Positions 34,810 through 45,175 of a stretch of DNA of 64,000 nucleotides are shown here, piece by piece. A program made the position numbers and the translations under genes. The first letter of the stretch is position 1. Each line of letters opens with the position of its first letter. The stretch comes from Paraescarpia echinospica (taxonomy: Eukaryota > Annelida > Polychaeta > Sabellida > Siboglinidae). Below the pieces are notes generated by a model that was not told the DNA's origin, did not search any database, and saw only the letters and a program-made list of their open reading frames with translations. The stretch lies in assembly GCA_020002185.1 (NCBI GenBank), contig CM034543.1, positions 11,294,634-11,358,633 of the forward strand, read 5' to 3'.

Positions 34810-35095
34810 AACAGCTGACGAGACTTGCGTGCCTTACACCTCTTGATCGATTGCATTAATTAACAGCTCGGTGATCATCGACACATTCGGGAAATGTTAA
34901 AAGGGGAATGGAACACTCGAACAACCACACCCAAACCCTAAGAACATACCATGATTTTATAAGCACAGCACCCCGGTATATATTAGATATTTGTCAAATT
35001 TAGGCGGCGCCATTACTATCCAGCTTTCCTACTAAGTATATTAAGGTATCATACACACGCATACTCGCACACACGCCCACACGCCCACACGCACG
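34810..35095. other. No recognised feature
   Basis: Short unique stretch leading into a CA-rich tract at 35050. Confidence 0.6.
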
Positions 35096-35218
35096 CACAC
35101 AAAAACACAAATATACATACACAAATACACACATGCACGCACACAAACACACACACATGCACGCACTCACACACGCATGCACGCACTCACGCACACACAC
35201 ATATGTAATGGTACGTAA
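35096..35218. repeat. 123-bp near-identical copy of 28303-28425
   Basis: The two segments agree at all but about one position (CACGC here, CAAGC there), including the non-repetitive end ATATGTAATGGTACGTAA. Flanks are unrelated. Confidence 0.85.
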
Positions 35219-35504
35219 GTAGTGAGTAGGGTTTCGCCATCCACGGAAGTGACCTTAGATCAAAGGCTTTTTCATTTTTTATAAGTAGAATTCCTACGTT
35301 TTTTAGCAGTATGATTATAGTAAACGTCAAAGTGATTGATGGGGGTCATGAGAAAGAGGGTGTCGCCATCTACTGAATAATGAGGAAATAGATAGGGTGA
35401 TTATCGACCTCTAGTGACTAATCAGGTACTAATTAATTAATTAAGTACTAATTAGTAACAAATGAGTAGCGCATTCACTAGAGGGTAGCACTAGCCAATG
35501 ACTA
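35219..35504. other. No recognised gene
   Basis: AT-rich DNA with scattered GTCGCCATC and CTCTAGTG strings and ATTAATTAATTAA at 35435-35446. Confidence 0.55.
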
Positions 35505-35613
35505 AAAATAGTAAATAGCGACCTATTAGTATTAATTAGGTGCACGGGGAGATGGGAAAGTTTTAGAGTGAAGTGACGTCCCTTGGGATCAGCGGGGTAT
35601 ATCGTGACGCGCG

Positions 35614-35656
35614 GGAAGGTTCTAGAAGGTTCTAGAACCTTCTAGAAGCTTCTAGA
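35614..35656. promoter_or_regulatory. Heat shock element array 1 (8 pentamers)
   Basis: Four 10-bp repeats of the form GAANNTTCTA give GAA and TTC alternating every 2 bases without a break, eight perfect nGAAn units plus a trailing GA. HSF trimers bind three or more such units, so this is an unusually strong predicted site. It overlaps no coding sequence. Confidence 0.75.
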
Positions 35657-35770
35657 CAAAATAGTAAATAGCGACCAATTAGTATTAATTAGGTGCACGG
35701 GGAGGTGGGAAAGATTTTAGAGTGAAGTGACGCCCCTGGGGATCAGCGAGTTTAATATCATGACGCGCGG

Positions 35771-35800
35771 GAAGGTTCTAGAACCTTCTAGAAGCTTCTA
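35771..35800. promoter_or_regulatory. Heat shock element array 2 (6 pentamers)
   Basis: Three 10-bp repeats GAANNTTCTA, again perfect, in the second duplicated unit. It lacks one 10-bp repeat compared with array 1. Confidence 0.75.
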
Positions 35801-36019
35801 GCCCGGTGCGGTGGTGGGGGTGGGGATCATCGAGGTTAGTCGAGCGGTTTAGATTACGCCCGGCGCGCTGGAGATCAGGAGGGCAATTGAGTGGCCTGGT
35901 TTTCACGACTCACTGGCGAATGGGGTGTCATATGTCAGTCTGTAGGAGTTTTATGTGCATTGTTTGACGGAAGGCCGGATAAATGTTTTTCGTGTCGCAT
36001 AGGCGGTTGTATTAAGGTT

Positions 36020-36555
36020 GTGGGTATTGCCTGTCAGTGCTGGCTGCGGTACAGCTGATTTTTGACAACAGCTGATGCGCGTGCATCAGCGGTGTAATAT
36101 CGTCATAGCGGCTGGAGCTGTCAGTGCGCGCGTATTAAGTTTGTGGCTTTGGCGGTCGCTGGTGTTTGGTGTTGAATAGGTGGAAATATAGGCATTATTC
36201 GTGTGTCAGTTGGTAACAGCTGATAAGCGTGCATTAGCGGTGCAATAGCAGCTGGAGGTCGGAGCTGTCAGTGCGCGTGTATTAAGCTTGTGGCTTTGGT
36301 GATCGCTGGATTTATCGTGTGTGAGTTGGAAACACAGTTGGTAGCAGCTGATACGCGTGCAATATCGTTATAGCAGCTGGAGGCCGGAGCTGTCAGATTG
36401 GCCTGTGCGCGTGTATTAAGCTTGTGGCTTTGGCGATCGCTGGTGTTGCAACGACGAATAGGTGGAAATATAGGCATTATTCGTGTGTGATTTGGAATGC
36501 TGGTGGAGTGGGCCAAATGTGTAGGTGGAAATATTCGTGTGTGAGTTGGAATGCG
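36020..36555. repeat. Imperfect tandem repeat, units of about 115-147 bp
   Basis: Three units (starting about 36120, 36267 and 36392) share GTGTATTAAGCTTGTGGCTT, GATCGCTGG, GGTGGAAATATAGGCATTAT and CAGCTGGAGG. Partial units lie on both sides. The last unit overlaps the 3' coding end of the gene on the minus strand. Confidence 0.8.
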
Positions 36556-37371
36556 AAAGCAGCAATAAACGGTGAGAAATAAATGTCTTGTGGTTCTTCG
36601 GGGGCGATGTCAAGGAACTCGGTGTAGGCGTAGTCGTCGTCGGCGTCTGTGGTTTCTGTGTGTAAGGTTGGCTGTACGGATAATGTAGGTCGTGAAGGTG
36701 GTGTCGGTGCGAGGTCAATGCGGCGAGGAGAGGCCTCTACGAAATGAATGTAGACGCCCCGGCCTATGGGGCACGTCCGATGCGCGAGGTCTGGCGATAT
36801 GAGATATATATCCGTTCTGTTGGGCAAAGGAAAAGCAGCTTAGTTTTTCATCAAAACCTGTAATAGGGCGTCTGAAAATAAAGGTAGATTAGTGACTTTG
36901 AAAAGAAAACGCTATAGTATTTATCAAAGCCGTAATGGGGCGTCATTGATGGCTTGTGAAAATGTAAATAAAGGTATTAGCAGGGAATTTGAAGCGTTAT
37001 TTTATATTTAAGGTATACTTAAAAAAGAAAAGAAACTATAGTTTCCATCAAAGCCTTTTGAAAATGTAAATAAAGGTAACATATTAGCAGTGAAGTGGAA
37101 GCGTTATTTTATAATTAGTATCGTTGAAGGTGGAAACGTACCTTTGGCTGGGGCGTCGGGCTTGAGTAGGCGGCACACTATTCTCGGCGGCTTGGGGAGG
37201 CGGCGCACTGTAAACAAAACAATTAGTTAGTTAGTTAGTGAACGTTGTAAAAAGAAAGCAGTAATGTGATACGAAGGAAAGCCGTGTTAGGTGAGTTAGG
37301 AAAACGTACCTGTTTTGTAGTTGTCGGGGGGTCGACTCGTCAGCTTTGTGCTCATCTTTGGGCGGCTCCAT
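36477..37371 (-). CDS. Three-exon gene, unknown 155-aa protein
   Basis: Exon 1 (37371-37310) starts MEPPKDEHKADESTPRQLQN; exon 2 is 37207-37142 (66 nt); exon 3 is 36816-36477 and ends at TAA. Coding lengths 62+66+340=468 nt, with both junctions splitting codons after two bases, keep one frame throughout. Both donors read AG followed by GTACGT. Acceptors are TTTGTTTACAG, with CTAAC repeats about 25 nt upstream, and CTTTGCCCAACAG, with ACTAAG at about -26. The protein has a Pro/Gln/Glu-rich N-terminus, a middle with DIYLISPDLAHRT and VYIHFVEASPRR, an acidic DADDDYAY patch and an aromatic His-rich C-terminus. There is no signal peptide or known domain. The last codons overlap a tandem repeat. 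The gene model is firm; the function is unknown. Confidence 0.8.
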
Positions 37372-37436
37372 CGTGAGAAATGAATTGCGCGGTTGTTGCG
37401 CAGTTGTTTTAGCGCGGTGACGTGTAGCGGTTTAGA

Positions 37437-37485
37437 CACGTGCGCCGTAGATTTGCATGAGGGGCTGACGTCACTGTTTATATAA
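37437..37485. promoter_or_regulatory. Promoter cluster: E-box, octamer, CRE, TATA
   Basis: CACGTG (37437-37442), ATTTGCAT octamer (37451-37458), TGACGTCA palindromic CRE (37466-37473) and TTTATATAA (37477-37485) lie in 49 bases, 66-115 bases upstream of the minus-strand ATG at 37371. The order octamer, CRE, TATA would also suit transcription towards the plus strand, so the region may be bidirectional. The three non-TATA motifs are exact consensus matches. Confidence 0.6.
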
Positions 37486-37917
37486 CGCGCTTATGTAACT
37501 GTTTGTAAGTGTCTAAAACGGCAGTTAATGGTGAAATCCCCGAAACCTAAGCGGTCAATAATATACAGTAGGGACTGGAGAATCGTATGGTAATCTTATA
37601 TTAGAAAATAAAAGCGGCGTTCTGTTTGTGCACTAGGCTGACCGAGAGGTTTTTTTCAGTTTTAGTAACCTTGTTAGAGTTGGCTGTTTCGTGGTGCGCG
37701 CGTGCACACTCATGGGGGCCGCGTGCACACTTATGGGGACCGCGTGCAAAGCGGCTATATAGTGGGCCGGGTGGCGCACGACTATGTATCGTCGGTGTGG
37801 TGTTGTTACCGTTGCAGTAACTTTGTATGTTGGTTACCGTTGCAGTAACTGGGTGTGTCGTTGCCGTTGCAGATCGTTGTTGACCGTGGTTCCGCCTGTT
37901 CACGGAGAGACCCCGAA
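37486..37917. other. GC-rich stretch with short repeats, no firm gene
   Basis: A 24-base GC-rich unit (CGTGCACAC, then TATGGGGACCG) repeats about 2.5 times at 37699-37752. It is followed by CTATATAG at 37753, a possible TATA. A 30-base unit (GTTACCGTTGCAGTAACT) repeats three times at 37800-37872. Plus-strand frames here are short and Ala/Arg-rich. They could belong to a transcript from the 37.45-kb promoter but are not supported. Confidence 0.5.
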
Positions 37918-40900
37918 GCTTTCTTCAGTGTTTCCTGTCTACAGCCCCTGTCTCCATCTCTTCCGTTCTTATTGTATAGGGGTGAGGGACTGGTACAGTA
38001 TTGTAACATTTGTTCTTTTCTTTCTCCAGTGTTTCCTGTCCACAGCCCCTGTCTCCATCTCCTCCAGTCTTATTGTATAGGGGTGAGGGTCTGGTACAGT
38101 ATTGTAACACTTGTTCTGTTCTTTCTCCAGTGTTTCCTGTCTACAGCCCCTGTCTCCATCTCCTCCAGTCTTATTGTATATGGGTGAGGGACTGGTACAG
38201 TATTGTAACACTAGTTCTGTTCTTTCTCCAGTGTTTCCTGTCTAAAGCCCTTGTCTCCATCGCCTTCAGTCTTATTGTATAGGAGTGAGGGTCTGGTACA
38301 GTACTGTGACAATTGTTCTGTTCTTTCTCCAGTGTTTCCTGTCCACAGCCCCTGTCTCCGTCTCCTCCAGTCTTATTGTATAGGGGTGAGGGTCTAGTAC
38401 AGTATCTTAACTCTTGTTCTGTTCTTTGTCCAGTGTTTCCTGTCTACAGCCTCTGTCTCCATCTCCTACAGTCTTATTGTATAGGGGTGAGGGTCTGGTA
38501 CAGTATTTCAACACTCGTTCTGTTCTTTCTCCAGTGTTTCCTGTCTACAGCCCCTGTCTCCATCTCCTGCAGTCTTAGTGTATAGGGGTGAGGGTCTGGT
38601 GCAGTATTGTAACACTTGTTCTGTTCTTTCTCCAGTGTTTCCTGTCCACAGCCCCTGTCTCCATCTCTTCCATTCTTATTGTATAGGGGTGAGGGTCTGG
38701 TACAGTATTGTAACACTTGTTCTGTTCTTTCTCCAGTGTTTCCTGTCTACAGCCCGTCTCCATCTCCTCCAGTCTTATTATATATGGGTGAGGGTCTGGT
38801 ACAGTATTGTAACACTTGTTCTGTTCTTTCTCCAGTGTTTCCTGTCTACAACCCTTGTCTCCATCTCATCCAGTCTTATTGTAAAGGGGTGAGGGTCTGG
38901 TACAGTATTGTAACACTTGTTCTGTTCTTTCTCCAATGTTTCCTGTCTACAGCCCCTGTCTCCATCTCCTCCAGTCTTATTTTATAGGGGTGAGGGTCTG
39001 GTACAGTATCGTAGCAATTGTTCTGTTCTTTCTCCAGTGTTTCCTGTCTACAGCCCCTGTCTCCATCTTCTCCAATCTTATTGTATAAGGGTGAGGGTCT
39101 GGTACAGTAATGTGACAATTGTTCTGTTCTTTCTCCAGTGTTTCCTGTCCACAGCACCTGTCTCCATCTCTTCCAGTCTTATTGTATAGGGGTGATGGTC
39201 TGTACAGTATTGCAACACTTGTTCTGTTCTTTCTCCAGTGTTTCCTGTCCACGGCCCCTGTATCCATCTCCTCCAGTCTTATTGTATAGGAGTGAGGGTC
39301 TGGTACAGTAATGTGACAATTGTTCTGTTCTTTCTCCAGTGTTTCCTGTCCACAGCCCCTGTCTCCATCTCCTCCAGTCTTATTGTATAGGGGTGAGGGT
39401 CTAGTACAGTATCTTAACTCTTGTTCTGTTCTTTGTCCAGTGTTTCCTGTCTACAGCCTCTGTCTCCATCTCCTACAGTCTTATTGTATAGGGGTGAGGG
39501 TCTGGTACAGTATTGCAACACTCGTTCTGTTCTTTCTCCAGTGTTTCCTGTCTACAGCCCCTGTCTCCATCTCCTGCAGTCTTATTGTATAGGGGTGACG
39601 GTCTGGTACAGTATTGTAACACTTGTTCTGTTCTTTCTCCAGTGTTTCCTGTCCACAGCCCCTGTCTCCATCTCTTCCATTCTTATTGTATAGGGGTGAG
39701 GGTCTGGTACAGTATTGTAACACTTGTTCTGTTCTTTCTCCAGTGTTTCCTGTCTACAGCCCGTCTCCATCTCCTCCAGTCTTATTATATATGGGTGAGG
39801 GTCTGGTACAGTTTTGTAACACTTGTTCTGTTCTTTCTCCAGTGTTTCCTGTCTACAACCCTTGTCTCCATCTCCTCCAGTCTTATTGTAAAGGGGTGAG
39901 GGTCTGGTACAGTATTGTAACACTTGTTCTGTTCTTTCTCCTATGTTTCCTGTCTACAGCCCCTGTCTCCATCTCCTTCAGTCTTATTTTATAGGGGTGA
40001 GGGTCTGGTACAGTATCGTAGCCTGTCCACAGCCCCTGTCTCCATCTCCTCCAGTCTTATTGTATAGGGGTGAGGGTCTGGTACAGTATTGTAACACTTC
40101 ATCTGTTCTTTCTCCAGTGTTTCCTTATTGTAAAGGGGTGAGGGTCTGGTACAGTATTGTAACACTTGTTCTGTTCTTTCTCCAATGTTTCCTGTCTACA
40201 GCCCCTGTCTCCATCTCCTCCAGTCTTATTTTATAGGGGTGAGGGTCAGGTACAGTATCGTAGCACTTGTTCTGTTCTTTCTCCAGTGTTTCCTGTCTAC
40301 AGCCCCTGTCTCCATCTTCTCCAGTCTTATTGTATAAGGGTGAGGGTCTGGTACAGTAATGTGACAATTGTTCTGTTCTTTCTCCAGTGTTTCCTTTCCA
40401 CAGCACCTGTCTCCATCTCTTCCAATCTTATTGCATAGGGGTGATGGTCTGTACAGTATTGCAACACTTGTTCTGTTCTTTCTCCAGTGTTTCCTGTCCA
40501 CGGCCCCTGTATCCATCTCCGCCAGTCTTATTGTATAGGGTTGAGGGTCTGGTACAGTAATGTGACAATTGTACTTTTTTTCTCGTGTTTCCTGTCCACA
40601 GCCCCTGTCTCCATCTCCTCCAGTCTTATTGTATAGGGGTGAGGGTCTGGTACAGTATTGTAACACTTCATCTGTTCTTTCTCCATTGTTTCCTATCTAC
40701 AGCCCCTGTCTCCATCTCCTCCAGTCTTATTGTATAGGGGTGAAGGTCTTGTACAGTAATGTGACACTTGTTCTGTTCTTTCTCCAGTGTTTCCTGCCTA
40801 CAATCCTTGTGTCCATTGCCTCCAGTCTTATTGTATAGGGGTGAGGGTCTGGTACAGTAATGTCACAATTGTTCTGTTCTTTCTCCAGTGTTTCCTGTCC

Positions 40901-41131
40901 ACAGCCCCTGTCTCCATCACCTTCAGTCTTATGGTATAGGGGTGAGGGTCTGGTACAGTAATGTGACAATTGTTCTGTTCTTTCTCCAGTGTTTCCTGTC
41001 CGCGGCCCCTGTCTCCATCTCCTCCAGTCTTATCGTATAGGGATGAGGGTCTGGTACAGTAATGTGACAATTGTTCTGTTCTTTCTCCAGTGTTTCCTGT
41101 CCACAGCCCCTGTCTCCATCTCCTCCAGTCT
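37918..41131. repeat. 101-bp minisatellite, about 33 copies
   Basis: The unit runs from TGTTTCCTGTCTACAGCCCC to GTTCTGTTCTTTCTCCAG and is 101 bases long, with mostly 0-8 differences between units. Shortened units lie at 38737, 39744, 40018 and 40117. Because 101 is not a multiple of three, frames drift and give many overlapping spurious ORFs on both strands. A higher-order period is visible: variants at 38390, 38753 and 38876 recur 1007 bases later. The 38876 block recurs again at 40127. One unit contains both a donor-like GGGGTGAGG and an acceptor-like TTCTTTCTCCAG. Confidence 0.95.
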
Positions 41132-41599
41132 TCACCACAAGCCCAATGCACAAGTATCAGCTGTCAACGAACGCCTGCCTATGGCCAACTAGCGCACATA
41201 ACACACCGCGTATGCTGGCGCACAGCCAGCTGACAGCCAAAATAAACAAACCCCGCTTAACGCTTAACGCTCATACACTGCATAAAGTCTGACAGTACAC
41301 GTCGAAATACGATACCCCCGTTCGGCAGTGAGGTACGTGATACTTATGTCTTAACCACTATTATGTGCTATGTGCTGACGAACATTCAGGAGCGCGCGGC
41401 GTTGAGCTACTTCTACGCCAAACGTCGCGTGCTCGACGACGGCGTCACTACGGCGCCGATACTCGTATAAACAACCTACCTAACATAAGGACTATCCCTA
41501 TCTACCTACCTACCTAAGGGGTCACTTTTTTATCTCTCTTTTTTTTGTGTGTAAAATAAAAAAGGTTCAGGAGCCCCCACGACGGGGCCCCAAAACGCC
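41132..41599. other. No recognised gene
   Basis: Moderately GC-rich sequence after the minisatellite, ending at the gap. CTACCTACCTAC at 41495-41514 is a short simple repeat. Confidence 0.55.
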
Positions 41600-42599
41600 N
41601 NNNNNNNNNNNNNNNNNNNNNNNNNNNNNNNNNNNNNNNNNNNNNNNNNNNNNNNNNNNNNNNNNNNNNNNNNNNNNNNNNNNNNNNNNNNNNNNNNNNN
41701 NNNNNNNNNNNNNNNNNNNNNNNNNNNNNNNNNNNNNNNNNNNNNNNNNNNNNNNNNNNNNNNNNNNNNNNNNNNNNNNNNNNNNNNNNNNNNNNNNNNN
41801 NNNNNNNNNNNNNNNNNNNNNNNNNNNNNNNNNNNNNNNNNNNNNNNNNNNNNNNNNNNNNNNNNNNNNNNNNNNNNNNNNNNNNNNNNNNNNNNNNNNN
41901 NNNNNNNNNNNNNNNNNNNNNNNNNNNNNNNNNNNNNNNNNNNNNNNNNNNNNNNNNNNNNNNNNNNNNNNNNNNNNNNNNNNNNNNNNNNNNNNNNNNN
42001 NNNNNNNNNNNNNNNNNNNNNNNNNNNNNNNNNNNNNNNNNNNNNNNNNNNNNNNNNNNNNNNNNNNNNNNNNNNNNNNNNNNNNNNNNNNNNNNNNNNN
42101 NNNNNNNNNNNNNNNNNNNNNNNNNNNNNNNNNNNNNNNNNNNNNNNNNNNNNNNNNNNNNNNNNNNNNNNNNNNNNNNNNNNNNNNNNNNNNNNNNNNN
42201 NNNNNNNNNNNNNNNNNNNNNNNNNNNNNNNNNNNNNNNNNNNNNNNNNNNNNNNNNNNNNNNNNNNNNNNNNNNNNNNNNNNNNNNNNNNNNNNNNNNN
42301 NNNNNNNNNNNNNNNNNNNNNNNNNNNNNNNNNNNNNNNNNNNNNNNNNNNNNNNNNNNNNNNNNNNNNNNNNNNNNNNNNNNNNNNNNNNNNNNNNNNN
42401 NNNNNNNNNNNNNNNNNNNNNNNNNNNNNNNNNNNNNNNNNNNNNNNNNNNNNNNNNNNNNNNNNNNNNNNNNNNNNNNNNNNNNNNNNNNNNNNNNNNN
42501 NNNNNNNNNNNNNNNNNNNNNNNNNNNNNNNNNNNNNNNNNNNNNNNNNNNNNNNNNNNNNNNNNNNNNNNNNNNNNNNNNNNNNNNNNNNNNNNNNNN
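41600..42599. other. Assembly gap (1000 N)
   Basis: Exactly 1000 undetermined bases. True size unknown. Confidence 0.99.
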
Positions 42600-42928
42600 C
42601 CTTTCATGTGCCAAATACCGTAAAACTCTAAAAACCATAAGAGAAAAAATGTTCAGATGCAGAGGGATAAATTTCAATCGGAAAACAATTTCTAGACCAA
42701 GCAAAAAAGAAAGCAGCACTATTATTGGATTTCTTTCAGATTTCAGCTATGAAAGTGGGTACCTTACATCCTGGATGGCTGTAATTAATGTTATTAAAAC
42801 TAATTAATTAATACTTGTATCTGATATTGCAGGCATAGGCCGAAACACCAGCTCCTCTTAAGACATAACACATCAAGGAAAGTAAACAGTTGTCTTGAAA
42901 TTCTGTACAATTTACGTCTTATGCATGG
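42600..42928. other. No recognised feature
   Basis: AT-rich sequence between the gap and the SINE. Confidence 0.6.
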
Positions 42929-43262
42929 GGGCGTGCGATAGTGTAGTGGTTAGCACATCCGCCTGACATGCCGGCGACCCGAGTTCAATACCCGGACCGG
43001 GCAGGTATGGTATATTTGGTGTAAAAACCTGGCTCTCAACATTGGGGACTATGTATCCCTCGTGACTCGGAGATCACGTTAATGTCGGTCCCGTCTCAAT
43101 TTGGGACGTAAAAGAACCACTGGGGACGACAAGCACCCTGGCAGTGACCACCCTCAGTGCCAGCATAGAAAGGTCGGCTTGGCGATAATGTTCTGAAAAA
43201 GGCTGACTAGTTGAATGAGACCTCATAAGATCATAACATTGTAACCACAATAATACAGACTA
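42929..43262 (+). mobile_element. tRNA-derived SINE
   Basis: The head has an A box TAGTGTAGTGG (42939-42949) and a B box GTTCAATAC (42983-42991) at tRNA-like spacing, with CCCGG flanking the B box as in a T stem. It is followed by about 250 bases of unrelated body and an AT-rich end. Cloverleaf pairing is too poor for a tRNA gene. The ends are approximate because no target duplication was recognised. Confidence 0.7.
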
Positions 43263-43759
43263 GTCAGTTAACAGAACGTTGCCGAGTGCTGGAAACAACT
43301 AAAACTAGACTAGAATTTGATAACTCGATTTATGTACAAGAAACAAGACAGAGAGAGTTAGTGGCATCTAAATATGGAAAACATATCGCGCCGCCGGTGC
43401 AACCATGAGTGGCATAACTCATGTCAGTCATGAGCCATGGCACGGGTGATGGGATTGGACAGTCACATTGTCATTGGTACTATAGTCTATAGTATTGGCA
43501 TTGCCACTGATGATTGAATGATTGACATCACCACAACAACACATTACACGATCACAAGCTGTCTACCAACAAAATCCAAGATCAAGCTGCATGCCATGAA
43601 CGGCATACATACAAACATCTATACGCCACAGCGGATCCTAATGTACATCTATGCATGTTTGCAGAAAGGAAACCGACCTGCGCCTTCGACATTTTGTTAT
43701 TCGTCAACATCACATGACTGTGTCGAGTTTGTAACTACTGTTGATTATCCTGGCTCCGC
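43263..43759. other. No recognised gene
   Basis: Short frames only. A 111-codon plus-strand frame (43518-43853) runs into the following repeat and looks non-coding. Confidence 0.5.
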
Positions 43760-44060
43760 GATGTGGCGCCACCGTTTAGCCACCGCGGATGAAATTCTGG
43801 CCGAATTGCGTGGTTTGACTGTCACTGTTAGATGGCATCAGTGGTCGGAGTAGTTTTTAGCCTAGGTATTAAGGGTAGACTTGAATATTTGATTTGACTT
43901 GATGATGTTTAACAGGCACCGCGGATGAAAGTCTGGCCAAATTGCGTGGTTTCACTGTTACCGTCAGATGACATCACTGGACAGAGTGGTTCATTTTAAC
44001 CCAGATGTTCAGGGAAGTCTTGATGACTTGATTTTGACTTGATGATGTTGCCAAACAGCC
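43760..44060. repeat. Tandem duplication of about 147 bp
   Basis: CACCGCGGATGAAA and the following TCTGGCC.AATTGCGTGGTTT occur at 43780 and 43918. Each is followed by a diverged copy ending in GACTTGATGATGTT. Confidence 0.8.
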
Positions 44061-44139
44061 AACAAACCTATATATGGCTAACATAGTAGTGGCTTAGTTT
44101 CAGAGTTTTCCTTCTCTAGAGTTAATGAATCCACTGCAG

Positions 44140-44315
44140 GTTACATATTTACCCCCCGTATGGGACATGTTACCTCCCCTGGTGTAGACACCAGATAGAC
44201 GGGGCAAAGACCATAGTGAACGAAATTGACCAATTTTCGAAACGACGGTCGATATGAAGATTTGAAGCCCAGTTCCTTCGATTGACAGTCCGTCACTCTA
44301 ACACTCAATAACACG
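44140..44315 (-). mobile_element. Decayed tRNA-derived SINE
   Basis: The minus strand reads GAGTGTTAGAGTGACGGACT, then GTCAATCGAAGG and GGGCTTCAAATC, the D-loop-to-T-loop layout of a tRNA with degenerate A and B boxes. About 90 bases of body follow, with GGGGAGGTAACATGTCCC. Confidence 0.45.
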
Positions 44316-44399
44316 CGCACACACCCACCCCGTGCCAGAGCAAATAGTGGCTTCTTACGACATAACCGTTCAGATTCAGAACCGCTCAAACACTACGAC

Positions 44400-44972
44400 T
44401 CACTGAGTGCCTATTGCTTGCTCAGAGGTTAGGTTTATTGTAGACTTAAACCGATTCTCGCCCGGCTGCGTAACTTTGTCAGGAAACAGAAGTGACTGGC
44501 CTACTGCCACCTCATGGCGCTTCGATAATTTGGCTAGGTTTATTACTGATGGTGGTGGTGCGTGTGTGTGCGTGTGCGTGTCCCTCCATAAATTCCTTAT
44601 TCGCAAAAAACAAGTGAAATCGACTAAATTATGCGTTTTTAAGCATTACGTTTATAAATGTAACTGATATGACCCATTTTAATCAGTGGTGTACTAAATA
44701 ATGTAATAAAATTACTAGTGCATCACATGGCAAACTATTATGTAGCAATGTGATATCTACATTTTAACACTTAAAATTGAAATGATTGAGAGCTATTTAT
44801 GAGAATACGGTTAAACTAAATTACCATCGTATAAAAGCGATTCGGTCGTGTCAACACGACTACAATTTATATTTAAATATTTTTATGGCACCGGTTTTAT
44901 GTCCTGAAAGGTCTTACCTAAATGGTTGCTAAAAAAATTCAGTACGTACTTCCCAGGCACAGTTATACCACC
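44400..44972. other. No recognised gene
   Basis: AT-rich unique sequence with a short GT run at 44560. Confidence 0.55.
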
Positions 44973-45015
44973 CAGGGGCGTCCGCAGGAATTTTTTCAGG
45001 GAGGGGCAAGCTATA
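44973..45015 (+). other. Solo hAT-like terminal sequence
   Basis: CAGGGGCGTCCGCAGGAATT is typical of one end of hAT elements (CAGGGGCG start). No partner end was found in the window, and a microsatellite follows directly. Confidence 0.4.
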
Positions 45016-45067
45016 ATATATATATATATATACAAACACACACACATACAAACACAAACACACACAC

Positions 45068-45118
<51 letters not shown>

Positions 45119-45170
45119 CATGTATATACATACACGCGCACATACACACACGCACACACACATATCATTG
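45016..45170. repeat. Microsatellite (TA)n and (CA)n
   Basis: A TA run, long CA tracts and CATA/CGCA variants. It coincides with the 3' tail of the RTE-type LINE on the minus strand. Confidence 0.95.
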
Positions 45171-45175
45171 TCGTC

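Larger units (their letters stand above)
35505..35801 (+). repeat. 153-bp tandem duplication carrying heat shock elements
   Basis: AAAATAGTAAATAGCGACC starts at 35505 and again at 35658. Each unit continues through ATTAGTATTAATTAGGTGCA and GACGCGCGGGAAGG and ends in the heat-shock-element array. Spacing 153 bp. Differences are point changes plus one 10-bp unit in the arrays. Confidence 0.88.

Noticed and set aside
37918..41131. Many overlapping frames of 80-146 codons on both strands
   Set aside because: They are frame-drift products of the 101-bp repeat unit. Length and content follow the unit, not a gene.
41514..42719. Frames of 346-401 codons across 41600-42599
   Set aside because: Assembly gap read as open sequence.
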